Assembly: GCA_003476685.1 (NCBI GenBank)
Contig: DMVN01000109.1
Span: 13,730 to 22,920 of the forward strand
DNA from: Acidobacteriota bacterium
GTDB lineage: Bacteria > Acidobacteriota > Aminicenantia > Aminicenantales > Saccharicenantaceae
Direction: 5' to 3'
Length of the DNA stretch: 9,191 nt
Part shown: positions 1-6,143 of the stretch, one piece after another
Layout of the letters: every line of letters starts with the position of its first letter
How positions within the stretch are numbered: position 1 is the first letter of the stretch
Translations under genes and position numbers: made by a program
The notes under the pieces: generated by a model
Seen by the model: only the letters and a program-made list of their open reading frames with translations
Database searches by the model: none
What the model was told of the DNA's origin: nothing

Positions 1-92
1 CCTATCCAGAAGGCTATGGTCATCAGAGCCACAAAAAGATTGAGGACCCCAATTATTACCAGCCCGAGAATGAATCTTTTTTCCTTGTCCAT
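1..92 (-). CDS. N-terminus of an unidentified membrane protein, cut by the window edge
   Basis: An ATG on the minus strand (plus 90-92) opens a frame that stays open to base 1, giving 30 codons. The start MDKEKR is charged and is followed by a strongly hydrophobic run of about 24 residues (FILGLVIIGV... to IAFWI). This is the pattern of an N-terminal membrane anchor or first transmembrane helix with a cytoplasmic basic start. A GAGG Shine-Dalgarno (plus 98-101) sits five bases before the ATG and supports this start. The gene is transcribed away from the window, so its function cannot be read. A rightward frame overlaps it (16-225), but that frame has neither a ribosome binding site nor protein-like composition. 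The call of a real gene is fairly likely; no family is recognised. Confidence 0.6.
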   Translation of the reverse strand, partial: MDKEKRFILGLVIIGVLNLFVALMTIAFWI

Positions 93-97
93 CAGAA

Positions 98-101
98 CCT
101 C
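98..101 (-). promoter_or_regulatory. Shine-Dalgarno of the left-edge membrane gene
   Basis: GAGG on the minus strand with a five-base spacer to the ATG at 92. It decides the start of the truncated membrane gene. Confidence 0.5.
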
Positions 102-116
102 AAACAATAGAATACC

Positions 117-218
117 TCAACCTGCAGCCTTAATGAAGCCGTATTTTCTATTGGTTCGGGCTCTGACTGATTTAATTGTTTTAATGGCCGGGATTTGCTC
201 AGACCTGGATAGGGTCAT
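117..218 (-). CDS. Possible 33-residue basic small protein
   Basis: Minus-strand ATG at 216-218, TGA at 117-119. The 33-residue product starts MTLSRSEQIPAIK and is rich in Lys and Arg (eight basic residues against one Glu), with no hydrophobic segment. An AGGA lies ten bases before the ATG, a weak but usable ribosome binding site. The frame ends 24 bases before the start of the left-edge membrane gene, so it could be a leader peptide or small partner in the same transcript. I recognise no family. A chance open frame of this length is quite possible, so the call is tentative. Confidence 0.22.
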   Translation of the reverse strand: MTLSRSEQIPAIKTIKSVRARTNRKYGFIKAAG

Positions 219-321
219 GGTTTAATTTTCCTGGCCTGTTTCTGATAAAACTTTATGTGCCTATCTTTATAATTTCCGCTTCGGTTGAAGAAACCAGAGA
301 GCGAAATAAGGCCTTGCTCTT

Positions 322-358
322 AAAAAAAATGGTCAGGCCCCATTATTCCTGAAGACCA
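322..358 (-). terminator. Rho-independent terminator downstream of trmJ
   Basis: Read on the minus strand, TGGTC (354-358) pairs with GACCA (330-334), and AGG (348-350) pairs with CCT (335-337) across a TTC bulge and a ten-base loop. The stem is followed immediately by eight U residues (A run at 322-329 on the plus strand). It lies about 147 bases past the trmJ stop, in the right orientation to end the trmJ transcript and insulate the left-edge gene. The bulge weakens the stem, but the U tract is good. Confidence 0.6.
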
Positions 359-504
359 CAGCTCAATTGCTCAATCTGGATTTAAGATTTAAGTATGAAT
401 AACAAAGAAGGCAATCTTTATTTCTTGATAAAAATTAAAAATCTTATTTAGCCTAAATTCCAAATCAGGTCAGGCTGATGGCTTTAATTAATAGTGACTG
501 ACAG

Positions 505-1239
505 CTATTTTTTATCCAGGCCCTTGTTGAAGACTGCCGTCAGGAAGCGGCGGTCGCGCTCGGACAGGGCCAGCCGGCCGAACAGGTCATAGAGCAGGTC
601 AGTCACGTGCTGCCGGTTGGTCTCATGCATGAAGCCGCGTTTTTCCAGTTTTTTCAAGATAAGCTCAATACAATCAGTTTGCTCTTTCCTGGGTATGGGC
701 GGTGGCAGCTGAGAAATCAGGTTGGTAGCGGATTCTCGAAACAGCGTGTAAAGAGTAATCAACACCGCCGCCGCTAAGTTGTAAGAAGGCTGGCGGCCGA
801 CCTGGGGAAGGTGAAACACAAAGTTAACCTGCCGTAACTCAGCATCACTCAGACCGGTTCTTTCATTCCCGAAAACCAGGCCTATTTTTGTCTCCGGTGA
901 ATAGCTCTTTATTCTGGAAACAGCTTCGTCTATGGTGATCACCTTAAAAGCTTTCCGCAAACGCACAGTTGAACCAAAAACTAAGTTCAGGTCCGAGACA
1001 GCTTCGGCCAGGGAATCATAGAAATTGGCGTTTCTCAGGATTTCAGTTGAATGAACAGCCGTTCTCAGGGCCTCTGCGGTTAATTCATTCTTTCCCACCA
1101 CTCTCAGCCGGCTGAAGCCGGTGTTTTTCATGGCCCTGGCCACCAGGCCAATATTTTCCTGGTTTTCCGGGTTGACCAGAACAACATAAAAACGCGAGCG
1201 GTCGAGAAGGTCCTGTTCAGCTACAAAAGGAAGCTTCAT
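505..1239 (-). CDS. trmJ: TrmJ-type tRNA (cytidine/uridine-2'-O)-methyltransferase
   Basis: This is a SpoU/TrmH (SPOUT) family RNA methyltransferase of 244 residues, close to the length of E. coli TrmJ. TrmJ uses S-adenosylmethionine to methylate the 2'-O of nucleotide 32 in the anticodon loop of certain tRNAs. Motif 1 is NPENQENIGLVARAMKNTGF (about 23-42), with the conserved N and R expected for 2'-O transfer. Motif 2 is LVFGNERTGLSDAEL (121-135) and motif 3 is the HLP...PSYNLAAAV segment (143-159); together they form the knot. The tail (about 188-240, with RGFMHETN) resembles the TrmJ-specific C-terminal extension rather than plain TrmH or TrmL. The ATG at 1239 is the only start available, since the frame has no other start codon back to an in-frame stop about 100 bases upstream. 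No Shine-Dalgarno precedes it, and a TATAAT lies six bases before the ATG. The family is secure; the exact tRNA target is inferred. Confidence 0.9.
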   Translation of the reverse strand: MKLPFVAEQDLLDRSRFYVVLVNPENQENIGLVARAMKNTGFSRLRVVGKNELTAEALRTAVHSTEILRNANFYDSLAEAVSDLNLVFGSTVRLRKAFKVITIDEAVSRIKSYSPETKIGLVFGNERTGLSDAELRQVNFVFHLPQVGRQPSYNLAAAVLITLYTLFRESATNLISQLPPPIPRKEQTDCIELILKKLEKRGFMHETNRQHVTDLLYDLFGRLALSERDRRFLTAVFNKGLDKK

Positions 1240-1506
1240 AAAACAATTATATCTAAATATCTGTAAGCTGCGAAATCGAGTTTGCTCAAAAACGAGCCAG
1301 GAATCACCAGAATTGATTTTTGATAGATTTTTTCCAGTTCAGAGGAAGGCGATGGGTTTACTTCCTTTGGAGTGGTGACATTTTACAAAATAAACCTGAG
1401 CCACCTCTTATTTTTGGATGGAACATTTGAAGGGATGGCCGAGAAAGCAATTAATGAGTTAACTGTAAGTTGGGCAGCCGTAAAACAAAATATGCTAAAC
1501 AAAATT
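1236..1506 (-). pseudogene. Possible decayed coding remnant upstream of trmJ
   Basis: On the minus strand one frame is open across this gap except for a single TAA at 1383-1385. Its last 48 codons (from 1382) end in a TGA at 1236-1238 that overlaps the trmJ ATG as ATGA, the usual layout of coupled genes. The peptide (for example SILVIPGSF, LDFAAYRYLDI) looks protein-like, but there is no ATG, GTG or TTG near its beginning and no Shine-Dalgarno. Part of the same stretch is also open on the plus strand (1372 onward), which lowers the weight of the argument. It may be a gene remnant broken by a nonsense change, or chance. I recognise no family. Otherwise the gap holds only the trmJ promoter. Confidence 0.2.
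1246..1274 (-). promoter_or_regulatory. Sigma-70-type promoter giving a leaderless trmJ mRNA
   Basis: On the minus strand, TTCGCA (1269-1274; four of six bases match the -35 consensus) is followed by a 17-bp spacer and a perfect TATAAT (1246-1251). The -10 box ends six bases before the trmJ ATG (1237-1239), so transcription should begin at or within a base or two of the start codon. This agrees with the absence of a Shine-Dalgarno in front of trmJ. Confidence 0.6.
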
Positions 1507-3417
1507 TTAGAGGCCCGATGTTTCCCTGAACTTAAATCCCTTTTTTTCTATCAATTCCACGCAGTGCTTGACTACCCGTTCATCATAGAGCTTCCCGGCG
1601 TTGTCTTTTATTTCGTCCAGGGCCTGGTCCAGGCCCAGTGATGGCCGGTAAGGACGGTGAGAGGAGATGGCTTCCACCACGTCAGCCACGCAAATTATCC
1701 TGGCTTCCAGAAGAATTTGTTCACCTTTGAGGCCCCGCGGATAACCGGAGCCATCTATTTTTTCGTGATGCTGGTAAACAATCTCAGCGATGGGCCAGGG
1801 AAATTCAATGTCTTTGAGAATTTCAAAGCCTACTGTTGAATGAGTCTTGATTAATTCCATTTCTATTTCTGTCAGCCGTCCGGGCTTATTGAGAATTTCT
1901 GGTGGGATGGCGATTTTTCCCAGGTCGTGAATCATGGAGGCCAGCCTTACACCCTTGATGCGGGAATCATCAAGGTTCATAGCTTGAGCGATGGCTTCAG
2001 CCAGTTCGGCTACCTTTTCCTGGTGGCCGGCGGTGTAGGGGTCACGAACTTCAGCAGTTCTGGCTGCAGCCTTGATAATTCCGTAAAGGGTCTTTTCCAG
2101 GTTCTGTTCTGCCTGTTTTCTTTCGCTTATGTCCAGAACTATAGCCAGACAATTTTTCTTATTGGTCAATTCTACCACTTGCAGGTAAACTTCCACCGGA
2201 TAAGTGGAACCGTCTTTTCTCCGGTGATAGGTTTCAAAAACCTCTTTTATCTTCATTCCGGAAAGTAAAGGTTGTAACAAAGTATCAAATTTAGTCCGAT
2301 CAAATTCTGGTTTTAGGTCCAGGGGAGTCAGGTTCAGCATTTCTTCTGCGGAATAGCCGGTATTCTTGATAGCCGCCTGGTTCGCGTAGGTGAATTTTAA
2401 GGAGTTGGAGTCAAAGATATAAATCTCGTTTTGGCTATTTTCTATGACCTTGAGCAATTCTTCTTTTTCTTGTTGGGCTTTTATTCTTTCTGTGATATCA
2501 GTGACATAATTCAAAGTAGCTGGCCGACCTTCCCATTCTATGTGGACGGCGGTTATTTCTACCCAGCGAGTTTTACCATCCTTGGTCAGAAAACGAAATT
2601 CATAGGTAGCTCCGAAATCCTTTTCAGTAATCCGCTTGAGGTGCTTTTCGGCTACCATCTTTCTGTCTTCTGGATGAATAAAGTCCAGGAACGGTTGGCC
2701 GATTATTTCTTCTTCCGTGTATCCGTATTCCAGGCATTTCTTGTTGACCAGCTTAAATAGGCCGTCCTGGGCTACGATTATCATCTGGCCAGCATGGTCA
2801 AAAAGCACCCGGTATTTTTCTTCACTTTCTTTAAGCTTTATTTCAGCCTGCAGACGCAGGTTTTCTTGCTGAATTAGAAGACCAGTCAGCACGGTAGCTA
2901 CCGGGAAGGTCAGCAAGATAGGCAGCCAGATCCTGCTGATGACCTCTATTCCTGCAGGCCAGGGCTTTATCAGTAGCTGACATCCGAGCATGACCAGATG
3001 AACTGCAAGGCCGAAAGTCAGGAGTTCGAATTTATTCAGAGTATTTATTTTCTTGATAAATTTTCTTCGGAAGAGTAGTCCGGTAGCTGAACACAGGACG
3101 ATAGTAGCCAGGCCTGCCCAGACTCCATTTCCCCCGAGGTGATACCGGTATAAAAGGGAAATTAACGAAGCTATTATCGTTGGAATACTGCCAGCGTACA
3201 AGCCGGAAAGCGAAAGTATAATGGACCGACCATCGTAGATAACTCCACTGCTATAATTGTAAGCGACGCTCATAGCTGCGACTGCTAATAGACCGAAGAC
3301 TAAACCCTGGAGAAGGTAGCCTGTTTTCTTTTCAAGAGTAGCTATACGAAGCACCAGGTTATAAAGGGCAGTAAGAGCCAGGATTAAGGAGACGTTTAAG
3401 ATTAAAGAAATATACAT
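1507..3417 (-). CDS. Membrane sensor: 5TM-5TMR_LYT, two PAS domains, HD-GYP phosphodiesterase
   Basis: A 636-residue multidomain signalling protein. Residues 1-185 hold about six hydrophobic helices of the LytS/YhcK-type 5TM-5TMR_LYT sensor. Its typical motif DGRSIILSLSGLYAG is at 62-76, followed by YRYHLGGNGVW (90-100). Two PAS domains follow, at about 199-313 and 318-436, each ending in a DITER or DISER exit motif. An HD-GYP domain occupies about 447-615. Its metal-binding residues appear intact: H465, HD at 497-498, H526, HH at 550-551 and D579. The signature DGSGYP is at 555-560. HD-GYP proteins linearise and hydrolyse cyclic di-GMP, and some act on cyclic GMP-AMP, so this is a membrane receptor predicted to lower a cyclic dinucleotide in response to an unknown ligand. 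No GGDEF or kinase domain is present. An AAGGA ribosome binding site seven bases upstream supports the ATG at 3417. The domain call is firm; substrate and signal are inferred. Confidence 0.94.
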   Translation of the reverse strand: MYISLILNVSLILALTALYNLVLRIATLEKKTGYLLQGLVFGLLAVAAMSVAYNYSSGVIYDGRSIILSLSGLYAGSIPTIIASLISLLYRYHLGGNGVWAGLATIVLCSATGLLFRRKFIKKINTLNKFELLTFGLAVHLVMLGCQLLIKPWPAGIEVISRIWLPILLTFPVATVLTGLLIQQENLRLQAEIKLKESEEKYRVLFDHAGQMIIVAQDGLFKLVNKKCLEYGYTEEEIIGQPFLDFIHPEDRKMVAEKHLKRITEKDFGATYEFRFLTKDGKTRWVEITAVHIEWEGRPATLNYVTDITERIKAQQEKEELLKVIENSQNEIYIFDSNSLKFTYANQAAIKNTGYSAEEMLNLTPLDLKPEFDRTKFDTLLQPLLSGMKIKEVFETYHRRKDGSTYPVEVYLQVVELTNKKNCLAIVLDISERKQAEQNLEKTLYGIIKAAARTAEVRDPYTAGHQEKVAELAEAIAQAMNLDDSRIKGVRLASMIHDLGKIAIPPEILNKPGRLTEIEMELIKTHSTVGFEILKDIEFPWPIAEIVYQHHEKIDGSGYPRGLKGEQILLEARIICVADVVEAISSHRPYRPSLGLDQALDEIKDNAGKLYDERVVKHCVELIEKKGFKFRETSGL

Positions 3418-3588
3418 TATTTTCCTTCAGGTTACTGCCCGTGTGGATTCTTTCTCAATCGGTTGAATGCGAAAAAATAGCCAGGATCCGACCACAGCCC
3501 TCCTTCGCGCGCCCGATTTCTTTCAATCTACTGATTACGATAAGAGAAGTTGTTTGTCAACTGGAATGTTTTCTGGTTAGCTAAAAAA
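3418..3588. other. Intergenic gap between patB/malY and the HD-GYP gene
   Basis: A 171-base gap on the transcribed minus strand. It holds the AAGGA ribosome binding site of the HD-GYP gene (3423-3427) and a perfect -35-like TTGACA (3555-3560), but the hexamer 17 bases further (TAATCA) is a poor -10. No clear terminator or riboswitch, including no recognisable cyclic di-GMP riboswitch, was seen. Confidence 0.4.
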
Positions 3589-4764
3589 TTACTTTATCGC
3601 TCGTTCAATTCGGCCCAGAGCTTCAGCCAGAGTTTTTCGCGGGCAGGCTAAGTTTATGCGCTCAAAACCCGCCAGTTCTTCACCAAAAATTGGTCCTTCG
3701 TCAAAATAAACCCTGGCTTTTTTCAGGAAGAATTCGTTCAGTTCTTTCTGGGGCAGGCCCAGAGCCCGGCAGTCCAGCAGGGCCAGGTAAGTACCTTCAG
3801 GCTTAAGAAATTTTATTTGAGGAATGCGCTCTTCAAAGTAGCGCTGAGCATAATCCATGTTGCCTTCAAGGTATTCCACCAGCTGGTCCAGCCAGGTGGC
3901 GCCGTGGGTGTAGGCAACTTCCAGGGCCACCAGGCCAAAGATGTTGTTGACTGTCAGCCCGAGGTTGTCAAGCTGGGTCTTGTAGAGGTTGAGCAGTCTC
4001 TGGTTAGGAATAATAACCACCGAGGTCGTCAGCCCGGCCAGGTTGAAGGCTTTGCTGGGAGCAGTCAGGGTAACGGTCCGGGCGGCTACCTCCGGCGAAA
4101 GAGTGGCGATGGGAATATGTTTGTGTCCTTTATAAACGTGCTCGGCATGAATTTCATCCGAAACAATGAGCAGGTCCTGCTTCAGGCAGATTTCGGCCAG
4201 CTTCTCCAGCTCTTCCCGTCTCCAGACCCGGCCCACGGGATTATGGGGTGAGCACAGGATTAACATCCTGGTCCGCCGGTCAATTTTATTCTTGAGGTCT
4301 TCCAGGTTCATCCTCCAGGTGCCATTTTCAAAAAGGAGCGGGTTGCGCACCACCCGGCGGCCGTTGTTTTCCACGGCTGAGAAAAATGGATAATAAACCG
4401 GGCTCTGGACTATGACCTTGTCGCCGGGGGCGGTAAAGGTCTGAACGCAGATGTTAATCGCTGGCACCACGCCGTGGCACCGGGACAGCCATTCCCGTTT
4501 TATCTCCCAGTTATGGCGGGCCTGCATCCAGTTGATGATGGAGGTCCAGAAGGAGCGAGGAATGAAAGGATAGCCATAAGCTCCGTGTTCAGCTCTTTTC
4601 CTGACCGCCTCGACCACTTCAGGCGGGGCCGGAAAATCCATATCAGCCACCCACATCGGAATAACCTCCGGCACGCCCAGGACCTGCTCACAAAAATCCC
4701 ACTTGAGAGAACAGGTGTTGCGCCGGTCGAGACCGCTGTCGAAATCATATCTTTTTTCACTCAT
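3589..4764 (-). CDS. patB: MalY/PatB-family PLP-dependent aminotransferase/C-S lyase (cystathionine beta-lyase type)
   Basis: A fold-type I PLP enzyme of 391 residues, the normal full length for the MalY/PatB family. These proteins cleave cystathionine or cysteine S-conjugates to a thiol, pyruvate and ammonia, and some transaminate. Family marks are the N-terminal RRNTCSLKWD (14-23), PMWVADMDFP (36-45), the SPVYYPF cofactor loop (121-127), SPHNPVGR with N175, SDEIHAEH with D203, the PLP lysine K238 in APSKAFNLAGL (235-245), and the carboxylate-binding R376 in NLACPR. All catalytic residues are present. A GAGGT ribosome binding site eight bases before the ATG supports the start. The gene faces away from etfBA, and none of its neighbours is a sulfur or methionine gene, so the context does not tell whether it acts in methionine synthesis, cysteine conjugate breakdown or general transamination. 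Sequence alone cannot separate MalY from PatB or a plain aminotransferase. Confidence 0.92.
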   Translation of the reverse strand: MSEKRYDFDSGLDRRNTCSLKWDFCEQVLGVPEVIPMWVADMDFPAPPEVVEAVRKRAEHGAYGYPFIPRSFWTSIINWMQARHNWEIKREWLSRCHGVVPAINICVQTFTAPGDKVIVQSPVYYPFFSAVENNGRRVVRNPLLFENGTWRMNLEDLKNKIDRRTRMLILCSPHNPVGRVWRREELEKLAEICLKQDLLIVSDEIHAEHVYKGHKHIPIATLSPEVAARTVTLTAPSKAFNLAGLTTSVVIIPNQRLLNLYKTQLDNLGLTVNNIFGLVALEVAYTHGATWLDQLVEYLEGNMDYAQRYFEERIPQIKFLKPEGTYLALLDCRALGLPQKELNEFFLKKARVYFDEGPIFGEELAGFERINLACPRKTLAEALGRIERAIK

Positions 4765-5158
4765 TTTTCTGACCTCAGAAGTTTTTTGGTTCAGTTTCCT
4801 CTTATATTCAAATTTTAGTCTGATAAATACCTGCCAAATCTTCAGGTAAATATGGAGTGTTTAAAACTCCAGCTCTTTCCTGGCCTCAGATTGAAGATAA
4901 AGTTTAGTCAAGACAGGCGGGAAAAGCAAGCCGATCCGGGATGATGGCAAGCAGGGAATGGTGTCTCTGACCCGGGTTAAGGATTAAATTTTTATGAGGC
5001 TAACAGATAAGGTAGAGGTAATTTTCAAATTTTGAGGCTTTCTCCACTCTTAAAAGCGTGCCCAAAAAATCGGCTAACTTCTGGCCGACCTTTGATAAAA
5101 TGACCGGTCAGACAGCGAATCAATTTAGTATAGATTTTAAGTGAGGCAATTCGGTTTC
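4765..5158. other. Divergent intergenic region between patB/malY and the etf promoter
   Basis: No convincing gene. Features seen on the plus strand are an inverted repeat TACCTG/CAGGTA (about 4829-4849), GGAGT/ACTCC (4854-4870), an ACCCGGGT palindrome (4970-4977), TCGGC/GCCGA (5070-5088) and the perfect palindrome TGACCGGTCA (5101-5110). A 13-codon frame at 4994-5035 has no good ribosome binding site. I could not place a convincing leftward promoter for patB/malY. The ACCTC at 4772-4776 is its ribosome binding site on the other strand. Confidence 0.5.
5101..5110. promoter_or_regulatory. Perfect 10-bp palindrome, candidate operator
   Basis: TGACCGGTCA is its own reverse complement. It lies about 48 bases upstream of the etf -35 box in a divergent intergenic region, a usual place for a dimeric regulator site. 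TetR-like and similar repressors bind sites of this kind, but no regulator gene is in the window, so the role is inference only. Confidence 0.3.
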
Positions 5159-5187
5159 TTGACATCTTCCTGGAGCTGGATTATATT
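5159..5187 (+). promoter_or_regulatory. Strong sigma-70-type promoter of etfBA
   Basis: TTGACA (5159-5164) matches the -35 consensus exactly, the spacer is 17 bp, and TATATT (5182-5187) matches five of six -10 bases. Transcription should start near 5194, leaving a leader of about 140 nt before the etfB start. This is the best promoter in the window. Confidence 0.75.
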
Positions 5188-5211
5188 TCTCGGAAATTTG
5201 AAAAAGCGGCT

Positions 5212-5276
5212 ATTGCCCGGCAGGCCGACGGCCCGCACCATGGACAGGGCCCGGCTGAAAAAATACCCCGGGCAAT
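5212..5276 (+). promoter_or_regulatory. Nested GC-rich hairpin in the etfB leader RNA
   Basis: An outer perfect 9-bp stem pairs ATTGCCCGG (5212-5220) with CCGGGCAAT (5268-5276). Inside it, GCCG (5224-5227) pairs with CGGC (5252-5255), and GGCCC (5230-5234) pairs with GGGCC (5247-5251) across an AC bulge, with a 12-base loop. The structure sits between the predicted transcription start and the etfB Shine-Dalgarno, 45 bases before the latter. No U run follows, so it is not a simple terminator. It could stabilise the message or act as a cis-regulatory element; it matches no riboswitch class I recognise. Confidence 0.45.
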
Positions 5277-5320
5277 TTAGATATAAGATAAAAGCAGGTT
5301 CTGCGGGCATTCTTGCTACC

Positions 5321-5326
5321 AGGAGG
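5321..5326 (+). promoter_or_regulatory. Shine-Dalgarno that fixes the etfB start
   Basis: AGGAGG seven bases before GTG at 5334. A longer in-frame reading from TTG at 5313 would place this ribosome binding site inside the gene, so GTG 5334 is the better start. Confidence 0.85.
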
Positions 5327-5333
5327 GAAGAAA

Positions 5334-6134
5334 GTGCAGGCTATTGTTTGTATCAAGCAGGTGCCGGATACCACGGAGGTCAAAATCGACCCGGAAAGAG
5401 GCACTCTTATCAGGGAAGGGGTACCCAGCATCATCAACCCTTTTGACACCTATGCCATTGAAGAGGCTTTACGCTGGAAAGAAAAGTTGGGGGGCAAAGT
5501 CACGGTCCTCACCATGGGCCCGCCCCAGGCCCTGAGTGCTCTGAAAGAAGCGGTGGCTATGGGAGCGGACGAGGCCATTCTGCTGAGTGACCCGGCCTTT
5601 GCCGGCGCCGATACCTGGGCCACGGCTTATACCCTGGCCGCGGCCATCAGGAAAATCGGCCAGTTCGACTTGATTTTCTGCGGCCGGCAGGCCATTGACG
5701 GCGATACCGGACAGACAGGTCCCGGCATTGCCACTCAGCTTCAGATTAACCAGCTGACCTATGTCTGCAAAATTAACAGCCTTGACCTTGAGAAAAAACA
5801 GATTGAAGTGGAAAGGCTGGTAGAAGAGGGACGCGAAGTGGTTCAATCCAGCCTGCCCTGCCTGCTGACCGTGGTTAAGGACATCAACCAGCCCCGCTAT
5901 CCGACCATCCTGGGCATCAGGCGTTCTCAGAAAATCCAGATTCCGACCTGGACGGCCAAAGACCTGGAAGTTGACCCCAAACTGCTTGGCCTGAACGGCT
6001 CTCCCACCAGGGTGGTGAAAATAGAGACGCCGCCCGCCCGCCAGGGGAAGTGTCAGCTCATGCAGGCGGAATCAGTAGAACAGCAGGCCGACCTGCTGGC
6101 CGAAAAACTCATTGCCGAGAAGATAATTGTCTGA
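5334..6134 (+). CDS. etfB: Electron transfer flavoprotein beta subunit
   Basis: A 266-residue EtfB (family length about 250-265) that starts with GTG after an ideal AGGAGG. EtfB pairs with EtfA in the cytoplasm and binds AMP or a second FAD. The N-terminus MQAIVCIKQVPDT and the segment INPFDTYAIEEAL (34-46) are typical. The family signature reads V159-E-R-L-V-E-E-G-R-E to P175-C-L-L-T and fits the PROSITE EtfB pattern as I recall it. The nucleotide loop is QAIDGDTGQTGP (119-130). The DGDTxQxGP form resembles that of flavin-based electron-bifurcating ETFs, rather than the AMP-binding form of mitochondrial-type ETFs; this is a comparison from memory. The gene is first in a two-gene operon with etfA, nine bases apart, behind a strong promoter and a structured leader. 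No acyl-CoA dehydrogenase or other partner is nearby. Confidence 0.96.
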   Translation: MQAIVCIKQVPDTTEVKIDPERGTLIREGVPSIINPFDTYAIEEALRWKEKLGGKVTVLTMGPPQALSALKEAVAMGADEAILLSDPAFAGADTWATAYTLAAAIRKIGQFDLIFCGRQAIDGDTGQTGPGIATQLQINQLTYVCKINSLDLEKKQIEVERLVEEGREVVQSSLPCLLTVVKDINQPRYPTILGIRRSQKIQIPTWTAKDLEVDPKLLGLNGSPTRVVKIETPPARQGKCQLMQAESVEQQADLLAEKLIAEKIIV

Positions 6135-6138
6135 GGTG
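6133..6138 (+). promoter_or_regulatory. Shine-Dalgarno of etfA overlapping the etfB stop
   Basis: GAGGTG lies five bases before ATG 6144 and shares bases with the etfB TGA (6132-6134). This close packing suggests that etfA translation is coupled to etfB. Confidence 0.7.
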
Positions 6139-6143
6139 CGACC

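Larger units (their letters stand above)
93..504. other. AT-rich intergenic region between trmJ and the left-edge membrane gene
   Basis: Contains a minus-strand terminator-like hairpin (322-358) and a doubtful 33-codon frame (117-218). The remaining sequence is AT-rich, with stops in all frames. The stretch just after the trmJ stop (about 375-504 on the plus strand) holds a loose inverted repeat (AGCCT/AGGCT) but nothing I would call a gene. No tRNA or other structured RNA is recognisable. Confidence 0.6.

Noticed and set aside
16..225. Rightward 69-codon frame at the left edge
   Set aside because: It is antisense to the SD-led membrane gene starting at 92 and has no ribosome binding site of its own.
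1372..1641. Rightward 89-codon frame starting GTG
   Set aside because: It has no well-placed Shine-Dalgarno, and its second half is antisense to the well-supported HD-GYP gene.
3532..3560. Promoter for the HD-GYP gene using the perfect TTGACA at 3555-3560 (minus strand)
   Set aside because: The hexamer at 17-bp spacing is TAATCA, a poor -10, and no better box lies at 16 or 18 bp. Kept only as a remark.
3418..3588. A cyclic di-GMP (GEMM) riboswitch in front of the HD-GYP gene
   Set aside because: I looked because it would make sense for a cyclic-dinucleotide enzyme, but neither the conserved GEMM sequence blocks nor the paired arms are present.
4994..5035. 13-codon frame with ATG in the divergent gap
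   Set aside because: Too short, no good ribosome binding site, and no reason to prefer it over chance.
5131..5280. A roughly 50-codon open frame (reading ...RFLDIFLELDYISRKFEKAA...) across the etf promoter and leader
   Set aside because: It has no ATG, GTG or TTG start and no ribosome binding site, and it spans a consensus promoter and a strong hairpin. Chance or an old remnant explains it better than a gene.
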